Positions 25,625-35,117 are shown, counted from the first letter of the stretch. The stretch: 64,000 bases of DNA from Kaistia defluvii (GCF_040548815.1 NZ_JBEPSM010000001.1:868001-932000); one strand, 5' to 3'. The notes: generated by a model from the letters alone, not told the origin. Translations and numbers: made by a program.

Positions 25625-26823
25625 CCTTCAGCCAGGACAGGATCGGCCGCCGGCGGCTTGAACCGCAACCCGAGCACCAGCGGCACGCTGATCGCGTAGA
25701 CCACGACGACCGCCAGCCAGATCGCCCCGGGCCACTGATCCTGGAACAGGAAATAGAGGCTTGAGAAGGTGAGCGGCCCGACGATCGTCGCGAGGCTGAC
25801 GGTCGACGCCAGCACGCCCTGGAACTGGCCCAGCTGGCTTTCGTCGACCTGCCGGGTCGCCAGCGATTGCAGCGCCGGCACGCCGATGCCGCCCAGCGCG
25901 AAGATCGGCATGATCGCAAAGACGATCCAGCCTTCGCTGGCGAACGCGATGACCATCAGCGCGATCGACGCGCCGGCGACGCCCGTCAGGATGGCGCCGC
26001 GTTCGCCGAGCCATTTTACCGCCGGGCCGGGCAGGAATGCCTGGGCAAGCGCCTGGCAGATGCCGAAGGCGCCGAGCGAGAGCCCGATCCACAGTCCGTT
26101 CCACTGGAAGGCATCCTGGCCCCACAGCGCCCAGCAGGTGCCGTACGCCTCGCCGGTGGCGCTGAAGACGAAGAAGATCAGGATGATCGGCAGCAGGCTC
26201 TTCATCGAGAAGACCCAGCGCAGCGGCCGGATCGGATTGAGGGCCGCCAGTTTGATCGGCTCACGGCTGGGCGCGCGCGACTCCGGCAGGACGAAGAAAG
26301 CCAGCAGCAGGTTGCAGCCGTTCAGCAGTGCCGCGGCGATGAAGGGCAGGCGCAGCCAGGCGTCGCCGAGCACGCCGCCCAGCACCGGCCCGATGATGAA
26401 GCCGATGCCGAACATGGCGTTGAACAGGCCGAAACGGCGTGCGCGCTGATCTTCCGGCGAGATGTCGGTGATGTAGGCGGTGGCGACCGCGATATTGGCG
26501 CTTGTCAGCCCGGCGATGGCGCGCCCGAGCAGCAGCATCCAGAGGCTGGGCGCAATGGCTAGGAACAGATAGTTGACCGCCGCGCCGGCGAGCGAGATCA
26601 GCAGCACGGGGCGACGGCCCAGCCGGTCGCTGAGCGAGCCCAGCACCGGTGCGAAGATGAACTGCATGACGGCATAGAGCGCGGTCAGGATGCCGATGTA
26701 GGCGGTGACGTTTTCGGATTGGGTGACGTCGCGCAGCAGCGACGGCAGGATCGGGAAGATGAGACCGATGCCAACGGCATCGAGGACGATGGCGGTGAAA
26801 ATGACGGTGAGGGGTTTGCTCAT
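25621..26823 (-). CDS. TetA-type major facilitator superfamily efflux protein
   Basis: 400 residues from ATG 26823 with twelve predicted membrane spans. MSKPLTVIFTAIVLDAVGIGLIFPILPSLL and the loop 2-3 motif GSLSDRLGRRPVLL are those of the TCR/TetA branch; motif C (FGIGFIIGPVLGGVLG) marks it as an exporter. Class members expel tetracyclines or other drugs, but many chromosomal homologues have no known substrate and no TetR gene is beside it, so resistance should not be assumed. It lies between rsgA and the degenerate rsgA copy, converging on rsgA. Confidence 0.87.
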   Translation of the reverse strand: MSKPLTVIFTAIVLDAVGIGLIFPILPSLLRDVTQSENVTAYIGILTALYAVMQFIFAPVLGSLSDRLGRRPVLLISLAGAAVNYLFLAIAPSLWMLLLGRAIAGLTSANIAVATAYITDISPEDQRARRFGLFNAMFGIGFIIGPVLGGVLGDAWLRLPFIAAALLNGCNLLLAFFVLPESRAPSREPIKLAALNPIRPLRWVFSMKSLLPIILIFFVFSATGEAYGTCWALWGQDAFQWNGLWIGLSLGAFGICQALAQAFLPGPAVKWLGERGAILTGVAGASIALMVIAFASEGWIVFAIMPIFALGGIGVPALQSLATRQVDESQLGQFQGVLASTVSLATIVGPLTFSSLYFLFQDQWPGAIWLAVVVVYAISVPLVLGLRFKPPAADPVLAEG

Positions 26824-27138
26824 GGCGCGTTCCGATAGGCGCAAGCATGCCGGCACCGTTCGGCGTCAGGGGCTTGCGGGGAGGCCTGTAAGTCAGGCGG
26901 TGTCGTTCCGGGAGACGCTGGCCGGACCGTGCGTGCAATCGCAGGGCCGGCTTGTGCTTGACCGCCTGGACGATAATTCGTCCACCTGTTTACTCCGCCA
27001 GTGAGCGGATCAAGGGAAGCGGTCGCTTTTCGCGACGGAAGGCATGTACGCCGCTTGGCGCCGCGTCACAAGTGGTTTTTCGCTATGGATCTCAGCAGGG
27101 TTATTGCACGCATTGGCCGTTGCCTGCGGCCATCTTGG

Positions 27139-27298
27139 CGATTGCACGCATGAGCAGCAGCCCGGCCGCGCCGTTTAGGCGTTAGAGGCCGGCACGCTCG
27201 ACCCCGACCGCCTCAGCCGCTGGCGCAAACTCCAGGACGAAAACCGCGCCAAGGCCCCGGTTCTGAAGGGGCCGAGGGGGAACAAAAGGGAAAGCTAG
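27139..27298 (+). pseudogene. rsgA: Degenerate second copy of the rsgA 3' end
   Basis: A 68-base stretch (27186-27253) is identical to rsgA 25502-25569 and a 19-base stretch (27139-27157) equals 25451-25469. Between them the copy has a codon deletion, an in-frame TAG where rsgA has CAG, and CGC where rsgA has the zinc-ligand TGC. Past the identical block the copy still encodes VLKGPRGNKR but with several synonymous differences and a three-residue longer tail. It therefore looks like a diverged rsgA allele, not a fresh duplication. It ends nine bases before the stop codon of the HerA-type gene and marks the edge of the defence island. The rest of 26824-27138 shows no gene. Confidence 0.85.
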
Positions 27299-27307
27299 GC
27301 CCCTAGA

Positions 27308-29143
27308 TTATTTACCGGACATTCGCTCAGCGATGCGTCCTATGCCCTCGATACTCGGGGCACTTTTGGACCATCCGGCAGCGTACGAGATGTCGTTCGA
27401 TTGCGGCCGCTTGCCCTCAGGCAGGTATGTTAGCTTGATTCTCGCAGGCAGAGCCGCCGCTTCGCCAACGAACAATGCTTCACGCCGAGGCAGCGACGGT
27501 AGCAGTCTCAATAGACCTGACATAGTATCAGGAAGAAAGCGGCCAACATGCTCTTGATCGCTGCCATTTGTCAGCCGAAGCACGAGCCAAGAGTTGCATT
27601 GCGAAAGCACAGTGCTCTCAACGTCCGAAGGACGCTGCGAAACGAGCATCAGTCCAATACCATATTTGCGTCCTTCTCGCGCGATCCGACGAATAGCGTC
27701 TTGGGCAGCAGCATACTGTGCTTCGCCGCGATCAGGCACATACCGATGAGCCTCTTCACAAACAAAGAGAATCGGATCTGATTCTCGTTCAGCTCGGGTC
27801 TGTGCGAGTTTGTATGAGAACAGCAGCCTAGCCAGCGCTGCAGTCAGAGGTCCCGCGACCTCTGTAGGTAGCCCGGATATATCGAGTATTCGAATTGAGG
27901 AGTTGGGGCGCTGAGAGTCAGAACCAATAAATTGGGCAAGAATCTCGGAAAGTGAAGGGTCTCCGGCGGCATGATTCCGCATCAAGAATGAAATTCGGCG
28001 GTCTAAGCGAAGGACCGTAAGCTTATCGATGATGGATGAGAACTTCTGCTGGTAGTCACCATCTGTAAGTGGTTTCCAGGAAGATCCAACTGATCTATTG
28101 TTCTGACAGACCTCTATATGGTTCCTAAATTCTTCTAGGTCAAACGGCAGGGGCCAGTCACGGTCAAACTGTGCGATTTCGGCCATTGTCCTGCCAGGGG
28201 CGGGGCGGGGTAGATCAGGGTGCCTCGAAGGATCAGTATTTCTTTCAGGATCAGTCGCCGCGATAACGAGGCCAGCGGCGTGCATTCGCGCGTGCGCGAG
28301 CGCCTTGTACACAACGTTGGACTGCGAAGTGGCCTCAAACTCGCCTTTTCCAACGACGAGGCGTCGGAACTCGTCGCTAGACATTAACCAGTAAGGAAGC
28401 GTCACCTGCTTGGGTGCGCCGTCCTCTAAGCCTGAGTCCTCGTATGCCCTGAAGACTGTCGCCCGTGACCCGAAAGCGGGGCCGTACTCGCCGTGGGGAT
28501 CTATGATGACTATACGGGGTCGAAATGACGTGTCTCCGCTAGCCTTGTGATCTAATACGGAATGGAGAATTGCCGCCACGGCGGTGGATTTTCCAGACCC
28601 CGTTGAACCTAGAACAGCAAAGTGGTGTCCGAACAGCTTGTCCATATCAGCATGACAAGCAACACTATCCGCACTTGCGTACGCGCCAAATGATATGAGC
28701 TTATTCGGTCCCGCGTCGTTATGTTTCTCGATGGCAGTATAAAGGCGGCGCGTTTCTGAGGACGTAACTAGGAAAACTGCGTGCAGGGGTAGAGGAGAAT
28801 TTCGCACTCCTCGGTCAAACTGAAGCGTCTCAGTTGTCTTTATCCAGCGGGCCTCACCAAAAAGGTCCGCCTCGAGGACACGTCTATCGGGTCCTTCAGT
28901 AGCGCCCTGAGCAGCGGCCTCTTCTTCCGTCTGAAGACGCAGAAGTCTGACCATTGCGAACAGGACGGTTCTCCCGATGTGCAGCTTGATCAGGCTTCCG
29001 ATCTGGCCGACAGGGTAAACGGTACCGCCGTGCGTTTGTACAAGCTCGGTCAAGTCCCGACGCAGGGAGACCTTAATGGTTGTGCCAGAAGTCTCGAAAA
29101 TGGTGCCAATTTGCAGAGTCGGGTTGAGATCAAAGTCTTTCAA
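27308..29143 (-). CDS. HerA-type hexameric ATPase (SIR2-HerA defence)
   Basis: 611 residues. The N-terminal ~100 residues (IGTIFETSGTTIKVSL, GQIGSLIKLHIG) form a HAS-barrel-like beta domain. The FtsK/HerA ATPase core has Walker A GSTGSGKST near residue 180, a Walker B-type ILFVCEEAHRY near residue 450 and the arginine-bearing SQRPSDVESTVLSQC segment beyond it. HerA ATPases assemble as hexamers; in the known SIR2-HerA systems the ring associates with SIR2 subunits and is needed for phage defence. It overlaps the SIR2 gene by four bases as the downstream partner. Base composition is visibly poorer in G+C than the flanking genes, pointing to transfer. Confidence 0.92.
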   Translation of the reverse strand: MKDFDLNPTLQIGTIFETSGTTIKVSLRRDLTELVQTHGGTVYPVGQIGSLIKLHIGRTVLFAMVRLLRLQTEEEAAAQGATEGPDRRVLEADLFGEARWIKTTETLQFDRGVRNSPLPLHAVFLVTSSETRRLYTAIEKHNDAGPNKLISFGAYASADSVACHADMDKLFGHHFAVLGSTGSGKSTAVAAILHSVLDHKASGDTSFRPRIVIIDPHGEYGPAFGSRATVFRAYEDSGLEDGAPKQVTLPYWLMSSDEFRRLVVGKGEFEATSQSNVVYKALAHARMHAAGLVIAATDPERNTDPSRHPDLPRPAPGRTMAEIAQFDRDWPLPFDLEEFRNHIEVCQNNRSVGSSWKPLTDGDYQQKFSSIIDKLTVLRLDRRISFLMRNHAAGDPSLSEILAQFIGSDSQRPNSSIRILDISGLPTEVAGPLTAALARLLFSYKLAQTRAERESDPILFVCEEAHRYVPDRGEAQYAAAQDAIRRIAREGRKYGIGLMLVSQRPSDVESTVLSQCNSWLVLRLTNGSDQEHVGRFLPDTMSGLLRLLPSLPRREALFVGEAAALPARIKLTYLPEGKRPQSNDISYAAGWSKSAPSIEGIGRIAERMSGK

Positions 29144-30348
29144 TCAATCTGCTCCGCAACATCTGCTGGCAACCCATCTTCCAAAAATGAAGTGGCGCCG
29201 GAAAAGCTCCACCAATCTCGCTTTGCGCCACTGCTAGTTGCCCCGAAAAAGGGGCCATCTGGGCCGCGATAGAGCCCATCCTCTGTGATGACAAAAATTC
29301 TATTTCCCGCGCTGCTACTGCCCCAACGTTGAAGCTTGGCGTTACGTGATTTCGAAAAAGCTACGAGGGTGGTTTTATTGTCGGGGTGAAGGAGACTTTG
29401 CTCAATGATTGCATCAATATGATCGTCACCAAATGAGTATCCGCACGTAAATAATACTTGTTGACGATTGTTTGCGAGTAACCTCCTAAACCTCTCGAAC
29501 AGAAATCCGAACGGGTCTTCGCGTGTTGCCATATATTTAGTGGATTGGGGATATATGACAACATTGCCGTTTGCATTTGAACGGTCGGGGTAAAGGTCGT
29601 CATGCCTAACACGGAAAACGCGACCTGCTTCGGCTCCGCTTCTGTACCAGTCTATTGATCCGTGTAGCTTGGTAATGAGCGCTCTAGTTCTGGAGTTTTG
29701 CTGGGAAAGCTCCAGTGCCTGTTCATCCCACGATGCAATTGCTCCGCCTACAAAGCCATCACCATATGGTACCAACTCCAGCGCCAGCGCGTCTTCGAGC
29801 AATGTGTCGTAGTTTGTTGTAACAAAATGTACGGCATCGCGCCGGTCGTCGAGCCCTGCACGGTTTACCTTGTACAGTGAGCGGATAAACCGACGATGGT
29901 GCTCAATATTGACGATTGGCTTCTCTTTGTTGCCTATCTGTTCAGGTTCAACGTCGTTCGCCGGGCGATATCCCCACCTTAGAATGTCTCGGATGTGACG
30001 TAGGATGGTGTGGTGGGCATCTTGCAGTGCAATCTTATGCACGCGAATTGTTCCGATCGCGGCCTTCTTGTCTTTCGACCGTTCTGCCAGCGCTATTAAG
30101 TCGCCGAAGTGGCTCAGTACATGCTCGATATGGAGATCGATTGGAAGATCGTCGCTAATCATCTTAATGAGATCACGCGTGCCACCCCCGCTTTCGTCCT
30201 TTTCAAGTAGTTGGAAGATACGATCGGTGAGTGGAAACATTAACGGTAGACCGGCCTCAAAGCTGATTCCAGCACCCGTGAGCCAAACTTGCCGCGGGGC
30301 CCTCAGATGCATATCCAACTGGCGCGCAGTTTCAGCACATCCGGTCAT
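29140..30348 (-). CDS. SIR2-domain NADase-like protein (SIR2-HerA defence)
   Basis: 402 residues. The Rossmann-type SIR2 fold shows VWLTGAGIS near residue 20, VTTNYDTLLED near residue 175 with the catalytic N/D region, and KLHGSIDWYR near residue 228 with the catalytic His. The C-terminal part (VLFTCGYSFGDDHIDAIIEQ) matches SIR2_2/SIR2-like defence proteins. In characterised systems such proteins hydrolyse NAD+ upon phage infection. The pairing with an overlapping HerA gene is diagnostic of the SIR2-HerA system. No zinc-ribbon of true deacetylase sirtuins is seen. The C-terminal tail beyond residue 350 looks lineage-specific. Confidence 0.92.
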   Translation of the reverse strand: MTGCAETARQLDMHLRAPRQVWLTGAGISFEAGLPLMFPLTDRIFQLLEKDESGGGTRDLIKMISDDLPIDLHIEHVLSHFGDLIALAERSKDKKAAIGTIRVHKIALQDAHHTILRHIRDILRWGYRPANDVEPEQIGNKEKPIVNIEHHRRFIRSLYKVNRAGLDDRRDAVHFVTTNYDTLLEDALALELVPYGDGFVGGAIASWDEQALELSQQNSRTRALITKLHGSIDWYRSGAEAGRVFRVRHDDLYPDRSNANGNVVIYPQSTKYMATREDPFGFLFERFRRLLANNRQQVLFTCGYSFGDDHIDAIIEQSLLHPDNKTTLVAFSKSRNAKLQRWGSSSAGNRIFVITEDGLYRGPDGPFFGATSSGAKRDWWSFSGATSFLEDGLPADVAEQID

Positions 30349-30380
30349 CCAGAGTCCCTAGGTTTTGAATCATCAACAGC

Positions 30381-30399
30381 TGCAGCTATGGTAGCTGCA
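30381..30399. promoter_or_regulatory. Stem-loop upstream of the SIR2-HerA operon
   Basis: TGCAGCTA-TGG-TAGCTGCA is a perfect 8-bp inverted repeat starting 33 bases upstream of the SIR2 start codon in an AT-richer spacer. It could be an operator or a leader structure of the defence operon; position is the only evidence. Confidence 0.4.
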
Positions 30400-30464
30400 A
30401 TCTGTGATAGTAGAAGGAAAAAGTGCTGACGCAGGGGGTGCCCATCCTGGCCTGCCAACATCTT

Positions 30465-30944
30465 TTAACCTCTCCTTGCTGCCTCGATCTTGGCGACGTC
30501 GATCTTCTTCATCTCCATCATCGCCTCGAAGGCGCGCTTGGCTTCGTCGCCGCCGGCCGCCATCGCGTCCGTCAGCACGCGCGGCGTGATCTGCCAGGAG
30601 ATGCCCCATTTGTCCTTGCACCAGCCGCACATGCTTTCCTGGCCGCCATTGCCGACGATGGCGTTCCAGTAGCGGTCGGTCTCTTCCTGGCTGTCGGTTG
30701 CGATCTGGAACGAGAAGGCTTCGCTGTGCTTGAACGCGGTGCCGCCATTGAGGCCGATGCAGGGGATGCCGGCGACGGTGAAATCGACCGTCAGCACGTC
30801 GCCCGCCTTGCCGGAAGGATAATCGCTGGGCGCCTTGTGGACGGCATGCACGGCGCTGTCGGGAAACGTCTTGGCGTAGAAGCGGGCGGCTTCCTCGGCG
30901 TCCTTGTCGTACCAGACGCAGATCGTGTTCTTGGCAATGGCCAT
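30465..30944 (-). CDS. VOC superfamily protein (PhnB-like)
   Basis: 159 residues from ATG 30944 with AAAGG upstream. ICVWYDKDAEEAARFYAKTFPDS at the N-terminus, FTVAGIPCIGLNGG and the C-terminal KWGISWQITPRVL are typical of the PhnB/3-demethylubiquinone-like branch of the glyoxalase/VOC fold, which lacks a known reaction in most members. A longer frame reaching 31283 has no start with support. It lies just outside the low-GC island and resumes host-like composition, so the island border is between 30360 and 30470. Confidence 0.87.
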   Translation of the reverse strand: MAIAKNTICVWYDKDAEEAARFYAKTFPDSAVHAVHKAPSDYPSGKAGDVLTVDFTVAGIPCIGLNGGTAFKHSEAFSFQIATDSQEETDRYWNAIVGNGGQESMCGWCKDKWGISWQITPRVLTDAMAAGGDEAKRAFEAMMEMKKIDVAKIEAARRG

Positions 30945-31443
30945 CGCTTTTCCTTTCGATTTCGACCCGATCGCGGCCGGGCTAACCAGACGACGAATGC
31001 CGAGGCTCCATTTCGACACGAAGCGCTCGGGGCGTGCGAAATTTTTCCAGCGGGCCCTGCCTGGCCCGGCTGGCAGCCATAGCTTGCCATCGGCTCCAGG
31101 CGTTGCCTCGCTGGCCGGCAAGCACTCCATCTCGCCAATATGGCGCGCCAGGCGGCAGCCTCGGCGGCGCGCGAGGAGGGGTGAAGGTTCGCGTCCCTCG
31201 CCGCTTACGCGCTGGGATGCCCGCGTCCGACTCATCGCATCCGGGCGGTTGCCGGCAGGTTCACGCGCCGATTGTAACAACATCGTGCTTTCCTGCGAGG
31301 GAAACGATATTTGAGGCTCCGTCGCGTTTCGGTATCGTGGCGACGGCGGGCGAGGAAGTCCTCACTCTGCGCGTAAGTCATTCGGTTCGTATTCCATAGT
31401 ATATTTCATGCCGGCAATTCACGCTGCTTGCGAGAGGTCTGCC
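30945..31443. other. Intergenic region between VOC gene and arylsulfatase
   Basis: About 500 bases between divergent genes. Open frames here overlap each other on both strands and lack family resemblance or ribosome sites, so I see no gene. It must hold both promoters; the stretch before the sulfatase (31378-31405) is locally AT-rich (ATTCCATAGTATATTTC), which is the most promoter-like part. Confidence 0.5.
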
Positions 31444-33897
31444 ATGATTTCAAAGCGATTTTTCTCCTTCTTCATGCTTTCTTCCAGCCTGTGCATCGCG
31501 GCCGCCCATGCGCAGACGATTACCGGAACGCCCGGGTCGCCGAGCGCGACGCAGACGATCGACGGCCGGCAGATCCCGGCGCCGCCGCTACCCTTTGGCG
31601 GCACGATCAATTTGGACGCGCCGAGCTCGAAGCCGTTCTGGCCGCCCACGGTGGTGCCGCCCGCCGGTGCGCCGAACATCCTGCTGATCATGACGGACGA
31701 TGCCGGCTATGGCGTCTCCAGCACGTTTGGCGGTGTCATCCCGACCCCGGCGCTCGACCGCGTCGCCAATGCCGGCCTCCGCTATACGCAGTTTCATTCA
31801 ACCGCGCTCTGCTCGCCGACGCGGGCGGCCCTGATCACCGGACGGAACCACCATTCGGTCGGCTTCGGCGTCGTGACGGAACAGTCGACCGGCTTCCCCG
31901 GCTATGATTCCGTCATCGGGCCGGAGAATGCGACGGTCGGCGAGATCCTGAAGGAGAATGGCTTCACGACATCCTGGTTCGGCAAGAACCACAACACGCC
32001 GAGCTTCCAGTACAGCCAGGCCGGACCGTTCAACCAATGGCCGGTCGGCATGGGCTTCGATTATTTCTACGGCTTCATGGGCGGCGAGACCAACCAGTGG
32101 ACGCCCTATCTCTTCAAGAACACTACCCAGGTTTTCCCATGGGTCGGCAAGCCCGGCTACAACCTGACCACCGACCTTGCCGACAACGCCATCGACTATC
32201 TCCGGCAGACCGAGGCCGCCGCGCCGGACAAGCCGTTCTTTCTCTATTTCGTGCCGGGCGGCACGCATGCGCCGCATCAGCCGACGCCGGAATGGATCGC
32301 CAAGTTCAAGGGCAAGTTCGACATGGGCTGGAACGCCATGCGCGACCAGATCTACGCCAACCAGAAGCGCCTCGGCGTCATTCCCGCCAACACCGCGCTG
32401 ACGCCCTGGCCGGACAGCCTGCCGAAATGGGATACGCTTTCGGCCGATGACAAGAAGCTGTTCGCCCGCCAGGCCGAGGTCTACGCCGCCTATGTCGCCT
32501 ATACCGACCACGAGATCGGCCGCGTCATCCAGGAGGTGGAGGACCAGGGCAAGCTCGACAACACGCTGATCATCTATATCGAGGGCGACAACGGCACGAG
32601 CTCCGAAGGCTCGATGAGCGGCACGCCCTTCGATCTCGCGGCGCTGCAGGGCATTGATGTCCCGGTCGAGAAGCAGCTCCAATTCTACGATGCGTGGGGC
32701 TCGGACGTGACCTCGCCGCACATGGCGACGCCCTGGGCCTGGGCCTTCGATACGCCGTTCAAATGGACCAAGCAGATCGCCTCGCATTTCGGCGGCACGC
32801 GGCAGGGCATGGCGATGGCCTGGCCGGCGCGGATCAAGGATGCCGGCGGCATCCGCCACCAGTTCCACCACATGATCGATATCGTGCCGACGATGCTGGA
32901 AGCGACCGGCGTCCGGGCGCCGCTCTCGGTCAACGGCATCGCACAGCGCCCGATCGAGGGCGTGAGCATGGCCTATAGCTGGGACAAGGCGAATGCCGAT
33001 GCGCCATCGGCGCGGACGACGCAGTATTTCGAGATGTTCGGCGACCGGGCCATCTATCACGATGGCTGGATCGCCTCGACCACGCCGCCGCAGCCGCCCT
33101 GGCTGATGGGGCTTGCAAAGATGCCGGATGTCATCGGCGGCTATGACTGGGAACTCTACAACCTCGCCGAAGACTATTCGCAGAACAACGACCTCGCCGC
33201 CGCCAACCCGGCCAAGCTGCAGGAACTCAAGGACCTGTTCCTCGTCGAGGCGGCGAAATACAACGTCTTCCCGCTCGACAATTCGATCGTCCAGCGCCTG
33301 CTGGCGCCGCGTCCGTCTCCCACCGCAGGGCGGAACAGCTTCAGCTATTCGGGCCAGGTCTCCGGCGTGCCGGCCAGCGCCTCGCCCGATCTCCTGGCGC
33401 GGTCCTACACCATCACCGCCGAGGTCGAGATCCCCGACAGCGGCGCGGAAGGCATGCTCGCCACGCTGGGCGGTCGCTTCGGCGGCTATGGCTTCTATCT
33501 GCTCAAGGGCAAGCCGGTCTTCGCCTACAACCTGCTCGCCCTCGAGCACTTCCGCTGGGCCGGCAAGGACGCGCTGACGCCGGGCAAGCACACCGTCGCG
33601 TTCGAATTCACCTATAATGGCCCCGGCCCGGGCAAGGGCGGCACCGGCGTGCTCAAGGTCGACGACGCGGAGGTCGATCGCCAGCCGATCCCGAACTCCA
33701 CGCCGTTCCTGATGACGATCGACGAAACCTTCGATGTCGGCGTCGACACGCGCTCTTCGGTGAACGACGCGGACTATCAGGTTCCCTTCGCCTTCACCGG
33801 CAAGCTCGACAACATCACCTTCAAGCTGGGCCCGACCCAACTGACCGCCAACGACCAGGCGGCGGTGCGGACCAAGCTGGCGCGTGCGAGGGACTAG
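31444..33897 (+). CDS. Secreted arylsulfatase
   Basis: 817 residues from ATG 31444, preceded by GAGAGG and opening a signal peptide (MISKRFFSFFMLSSSLCIAA, cleavage after AHA); an ATG at 31408 is less likely. The sulfatase fold begins at ILLIMTDDAGYG, whose paired aspartates bind Ca2+, and carries CSPTRAALITGR with the cysteine near residue 123 that must be converted to formylglycine. KNHNTP and YIEGDNG supply further active-site residues. Residues beyond ~640 form a C-terminal beta-rich domain found in large (about 80 kDa) bacterial arylsulfatases. It would release sulfate from aryl or other sulfate esters in the periplasm. No sulfatase-maturing enzyme is in the window. Confidence 0.92.
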   Translation: MISKRFFSFFMLSSSLCIAAAHAQTITGTPGSPSATQTIDGRQIPAPPLPFGGTINLDAPSSKPFWPPTVVPPAGAPNILLIMTDDAGYGVSSTFGGVIPTPALDRVANAGLRYTQFHSTALCSPTRAALITGRNHHSVGFGVVTEQSTGFPGYDSVIGPENATVGEILKENGFTTSWFGKNHNTPSFQYSQAGPFNQWPVGMGFDYFYGFMGGETNQWTPYLFKNTTQVFPWVGKPGYNLTTDLADNAIDYLRQTEAAAPDKPFFLYFVPGGTHAPHQPTPEWIAKFKGKFDMGWNAMRDQIYANQKRLGVIPANTALTPWPDSLPKWDTLSADDKKLFARQAEVYAAYVAYTDHEIGRVIQEVEDQGKLDNTLIIYIEGDNGTSSEGSMSGTPFDLAALQGIDVPVEKQLQFYDAWGSDVTSPHMATPWAWAFDTPFKWTKQIASHFGGTRQGMAMAWPARIKDAGGIRHQFHHMIDIVPTMLEATGVRAPLSVNGIAQRPIEGVSMAYSWDKANADAPSARTTQYFEMFGDRAIYHDGWIASTTPPQPPWLMGLAKMPDVIGGYDWELYNLAEDYSQNNDLAAANPAKLQELKDLFLVEAAKYNVFPLDNSIVQRLLAPRPSPTAGRNSFSYSGQVSGVPASASPDLLARSYTITAEVEIPDSGAEGMLATLGGRFGGYGFYLLKGKPVFAYNLLALEHFRWAGKDALTPGKHTVAFEFTYNGPGPGKGGTGVLKVDDAEVDRQPIPNSTPFLMTIDETFDVGVDTRSSVNDADYQVPFAFTGKLDNITFKLGPTQLTANDQAAVRTKLARARD

Positions 33898-33911
33898 CGT
33901 CCGGGAACGGG

Positions 33912-33990
33912 CTGGGGCGGACACGCCGCCCCAGTGCCTCGAAAAGCCGTTGATAGCGGCGCGACGCCTGGAAGGGCGCCGCGCCGTTTC
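33912..33990. terminator. Two hairpins between convergent sulfatase and dienelactone hydrolase genes
   Basis: A perfect 9-bp stem CTGGGGCGG/CCGCCCCAG (33912-33934, loop ACACG) is followed by CGGCGCG/CGCGCCG (33957-33986) and then TTTCATTT. The second is the better terminator; together they separate the convergent genes. Confidence 0.6.
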
Positions 33991-34016
33991 ATTTCATCGG
34001 GCGGGATTGGGGCTGG

Positions 34017-34904
34017 CTAGGCCAGATATTTCTTGAACCAGTCGATCGTGCGCTGCCAGGCGAGATCGGCGGCTTCCTTGTCGTAGCGCGGCGTCGAGTC
34101 GTTGTGGAAGCCGTGGTTGGCGCCGGGATAGATATAGGCCTCGTAGGTCTTGCCATTGGCCTTCAGCGCCGCCTCATAGGCCGGCCAGCCCTCGTTCACG
34201 CGCGTGTCCAGCTCGCCATAATGCAGCAGGATCGGCACCTTGATGCGCGGCACGTCCTCGGCCTTGGCCTGGCGGCCATAGAAGGGCACGGCGGCGCCGA
34301 GCTCGGGATAGGCGACGGCCGCGGCGTTCGCGACGCCGCCGCCATAGCAGAAGCCGGTGATGCCGACCTTGCCAGTCGTGCGCTCGTCCTTCATCAGGAA
34401 TTCTATCGCCGCGAAGAAGTCGTTCATCAGCTTTTCCGGGTCGACCTGCTTCTGCAGCTCGACGCCCTTTTCGTCATTGCCGGGATAGCCGCCCTTCGAG
34501 GTCAGGCCATCCGGGGCAAGCGCGATGAAGCCGGCCTTCGCGACCCGGCGGGCGACATCCTCGATATAGGGATTGAGGCCGCGGTTCTCGTGCACGACGA
34601 CGACCGCCGGCAGCTTGCCCTCGGCCTTGGCGGGGCGGACGAGATAGCCGCGCACCTCGCCATGGCCGTTCGGCGAGGGATAGGTGATGTATTCCGCGAC
34701 GATGTCGGGATCGGTGAAGGAAACCTGTTCGGCGAGCGCGTAGTTGGGGCTCATCGTCGCCAGGATGGACGCGGCGGTGACGCCGCCAATGGCGAATTTG
34801 GCCGCCCGGTCGAGGAATTCGCGCTTGGTGATGCGGCCATGCGCGTAGAAATCGTAGAGCTCGAGCAGTTCGGGATGGAAGTCCTTGGCGGTCAGTCGGG
34901 TCAT
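34017..34904 (-). CDS. Dienelactone hydrolase family protein, probably exported
   Basis: 295 residues from ATG 34904. Residues ~20-55 read [18 protein letters not shown] then a hydrophobic run, a Tat-like or membrane-export signal. The alpha/beta hydrolase core has the DLH catalytic set: HENRGL (Glu), GFCYGGG with the nucleophilic Cys near residue 180, ELDTRV (Asp) and GANHGF (His). Classical DLH hydrolyses dienelactone in chlorocatechol breakdown, but the exported subgroup has unknown substrates. It is convergent to the arylsulfatase and stands alone. Confidence 0.88.
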   Translation of the reverse strand: MTRLTAKDFHPELLELYDFYAHGRITKREFLDRAAKFAIGGVTAASILATMSPNYALAEQVSFTDPDIVAEYITYPSPNGHGEVRGYLVRPAKAEGKLPAVVVVHENRGLNPYIEDVARRVAKAGFIALAPDGLTSKGGYPGNDEKGVELQKQVDPEKLMNDFFAAIEFLMKDERTTGKVGITGFCYGGGVANAAAVAYPELGAAVPFYGRQAKAEDVPRIKVPILLHYGELDTRVNEGWPAYEAALKANGKTYEAYIYPGANHGFHNDSTPRYDKEAADLAWQRTIDWFKKYLA

Positions 34905-35117
34905 CGGTGCCTCATGGGGTAAGGGGCAGGGGTGCGCCGTCGCAGGGAGGGGAATGATAGCGGCTGAGCGGGGTGTGACCAGCCCTGATGGCCCGCAAAG
35001 GCGCCGGCGCCTGTCGCGAGCCGTGCTTCGGCCGCGAGGCGGATACGGTCGAAACTTTACAAACTGGTAGAAAAATGTGAAGTGAGCGGCGCCCTTCCGC
35101 AGAACAGGTCTGACGCC

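Noticed and set aside
25621..26823. Tetracycline resistance determinant
   Set aside because: The protein is TetA-like in family motifs but has no TetR partner, and chromosomal homologues often have other substrates. The TetX-like gene at 57483 is far away and equally unproven.
26824..27138. Integrase or transposase remnant between the MFS gene and the rsgA copy
   Set aside because: No frame on either strand shows recombinase motifs; only promoter DNA and non-coding sequence are visible.
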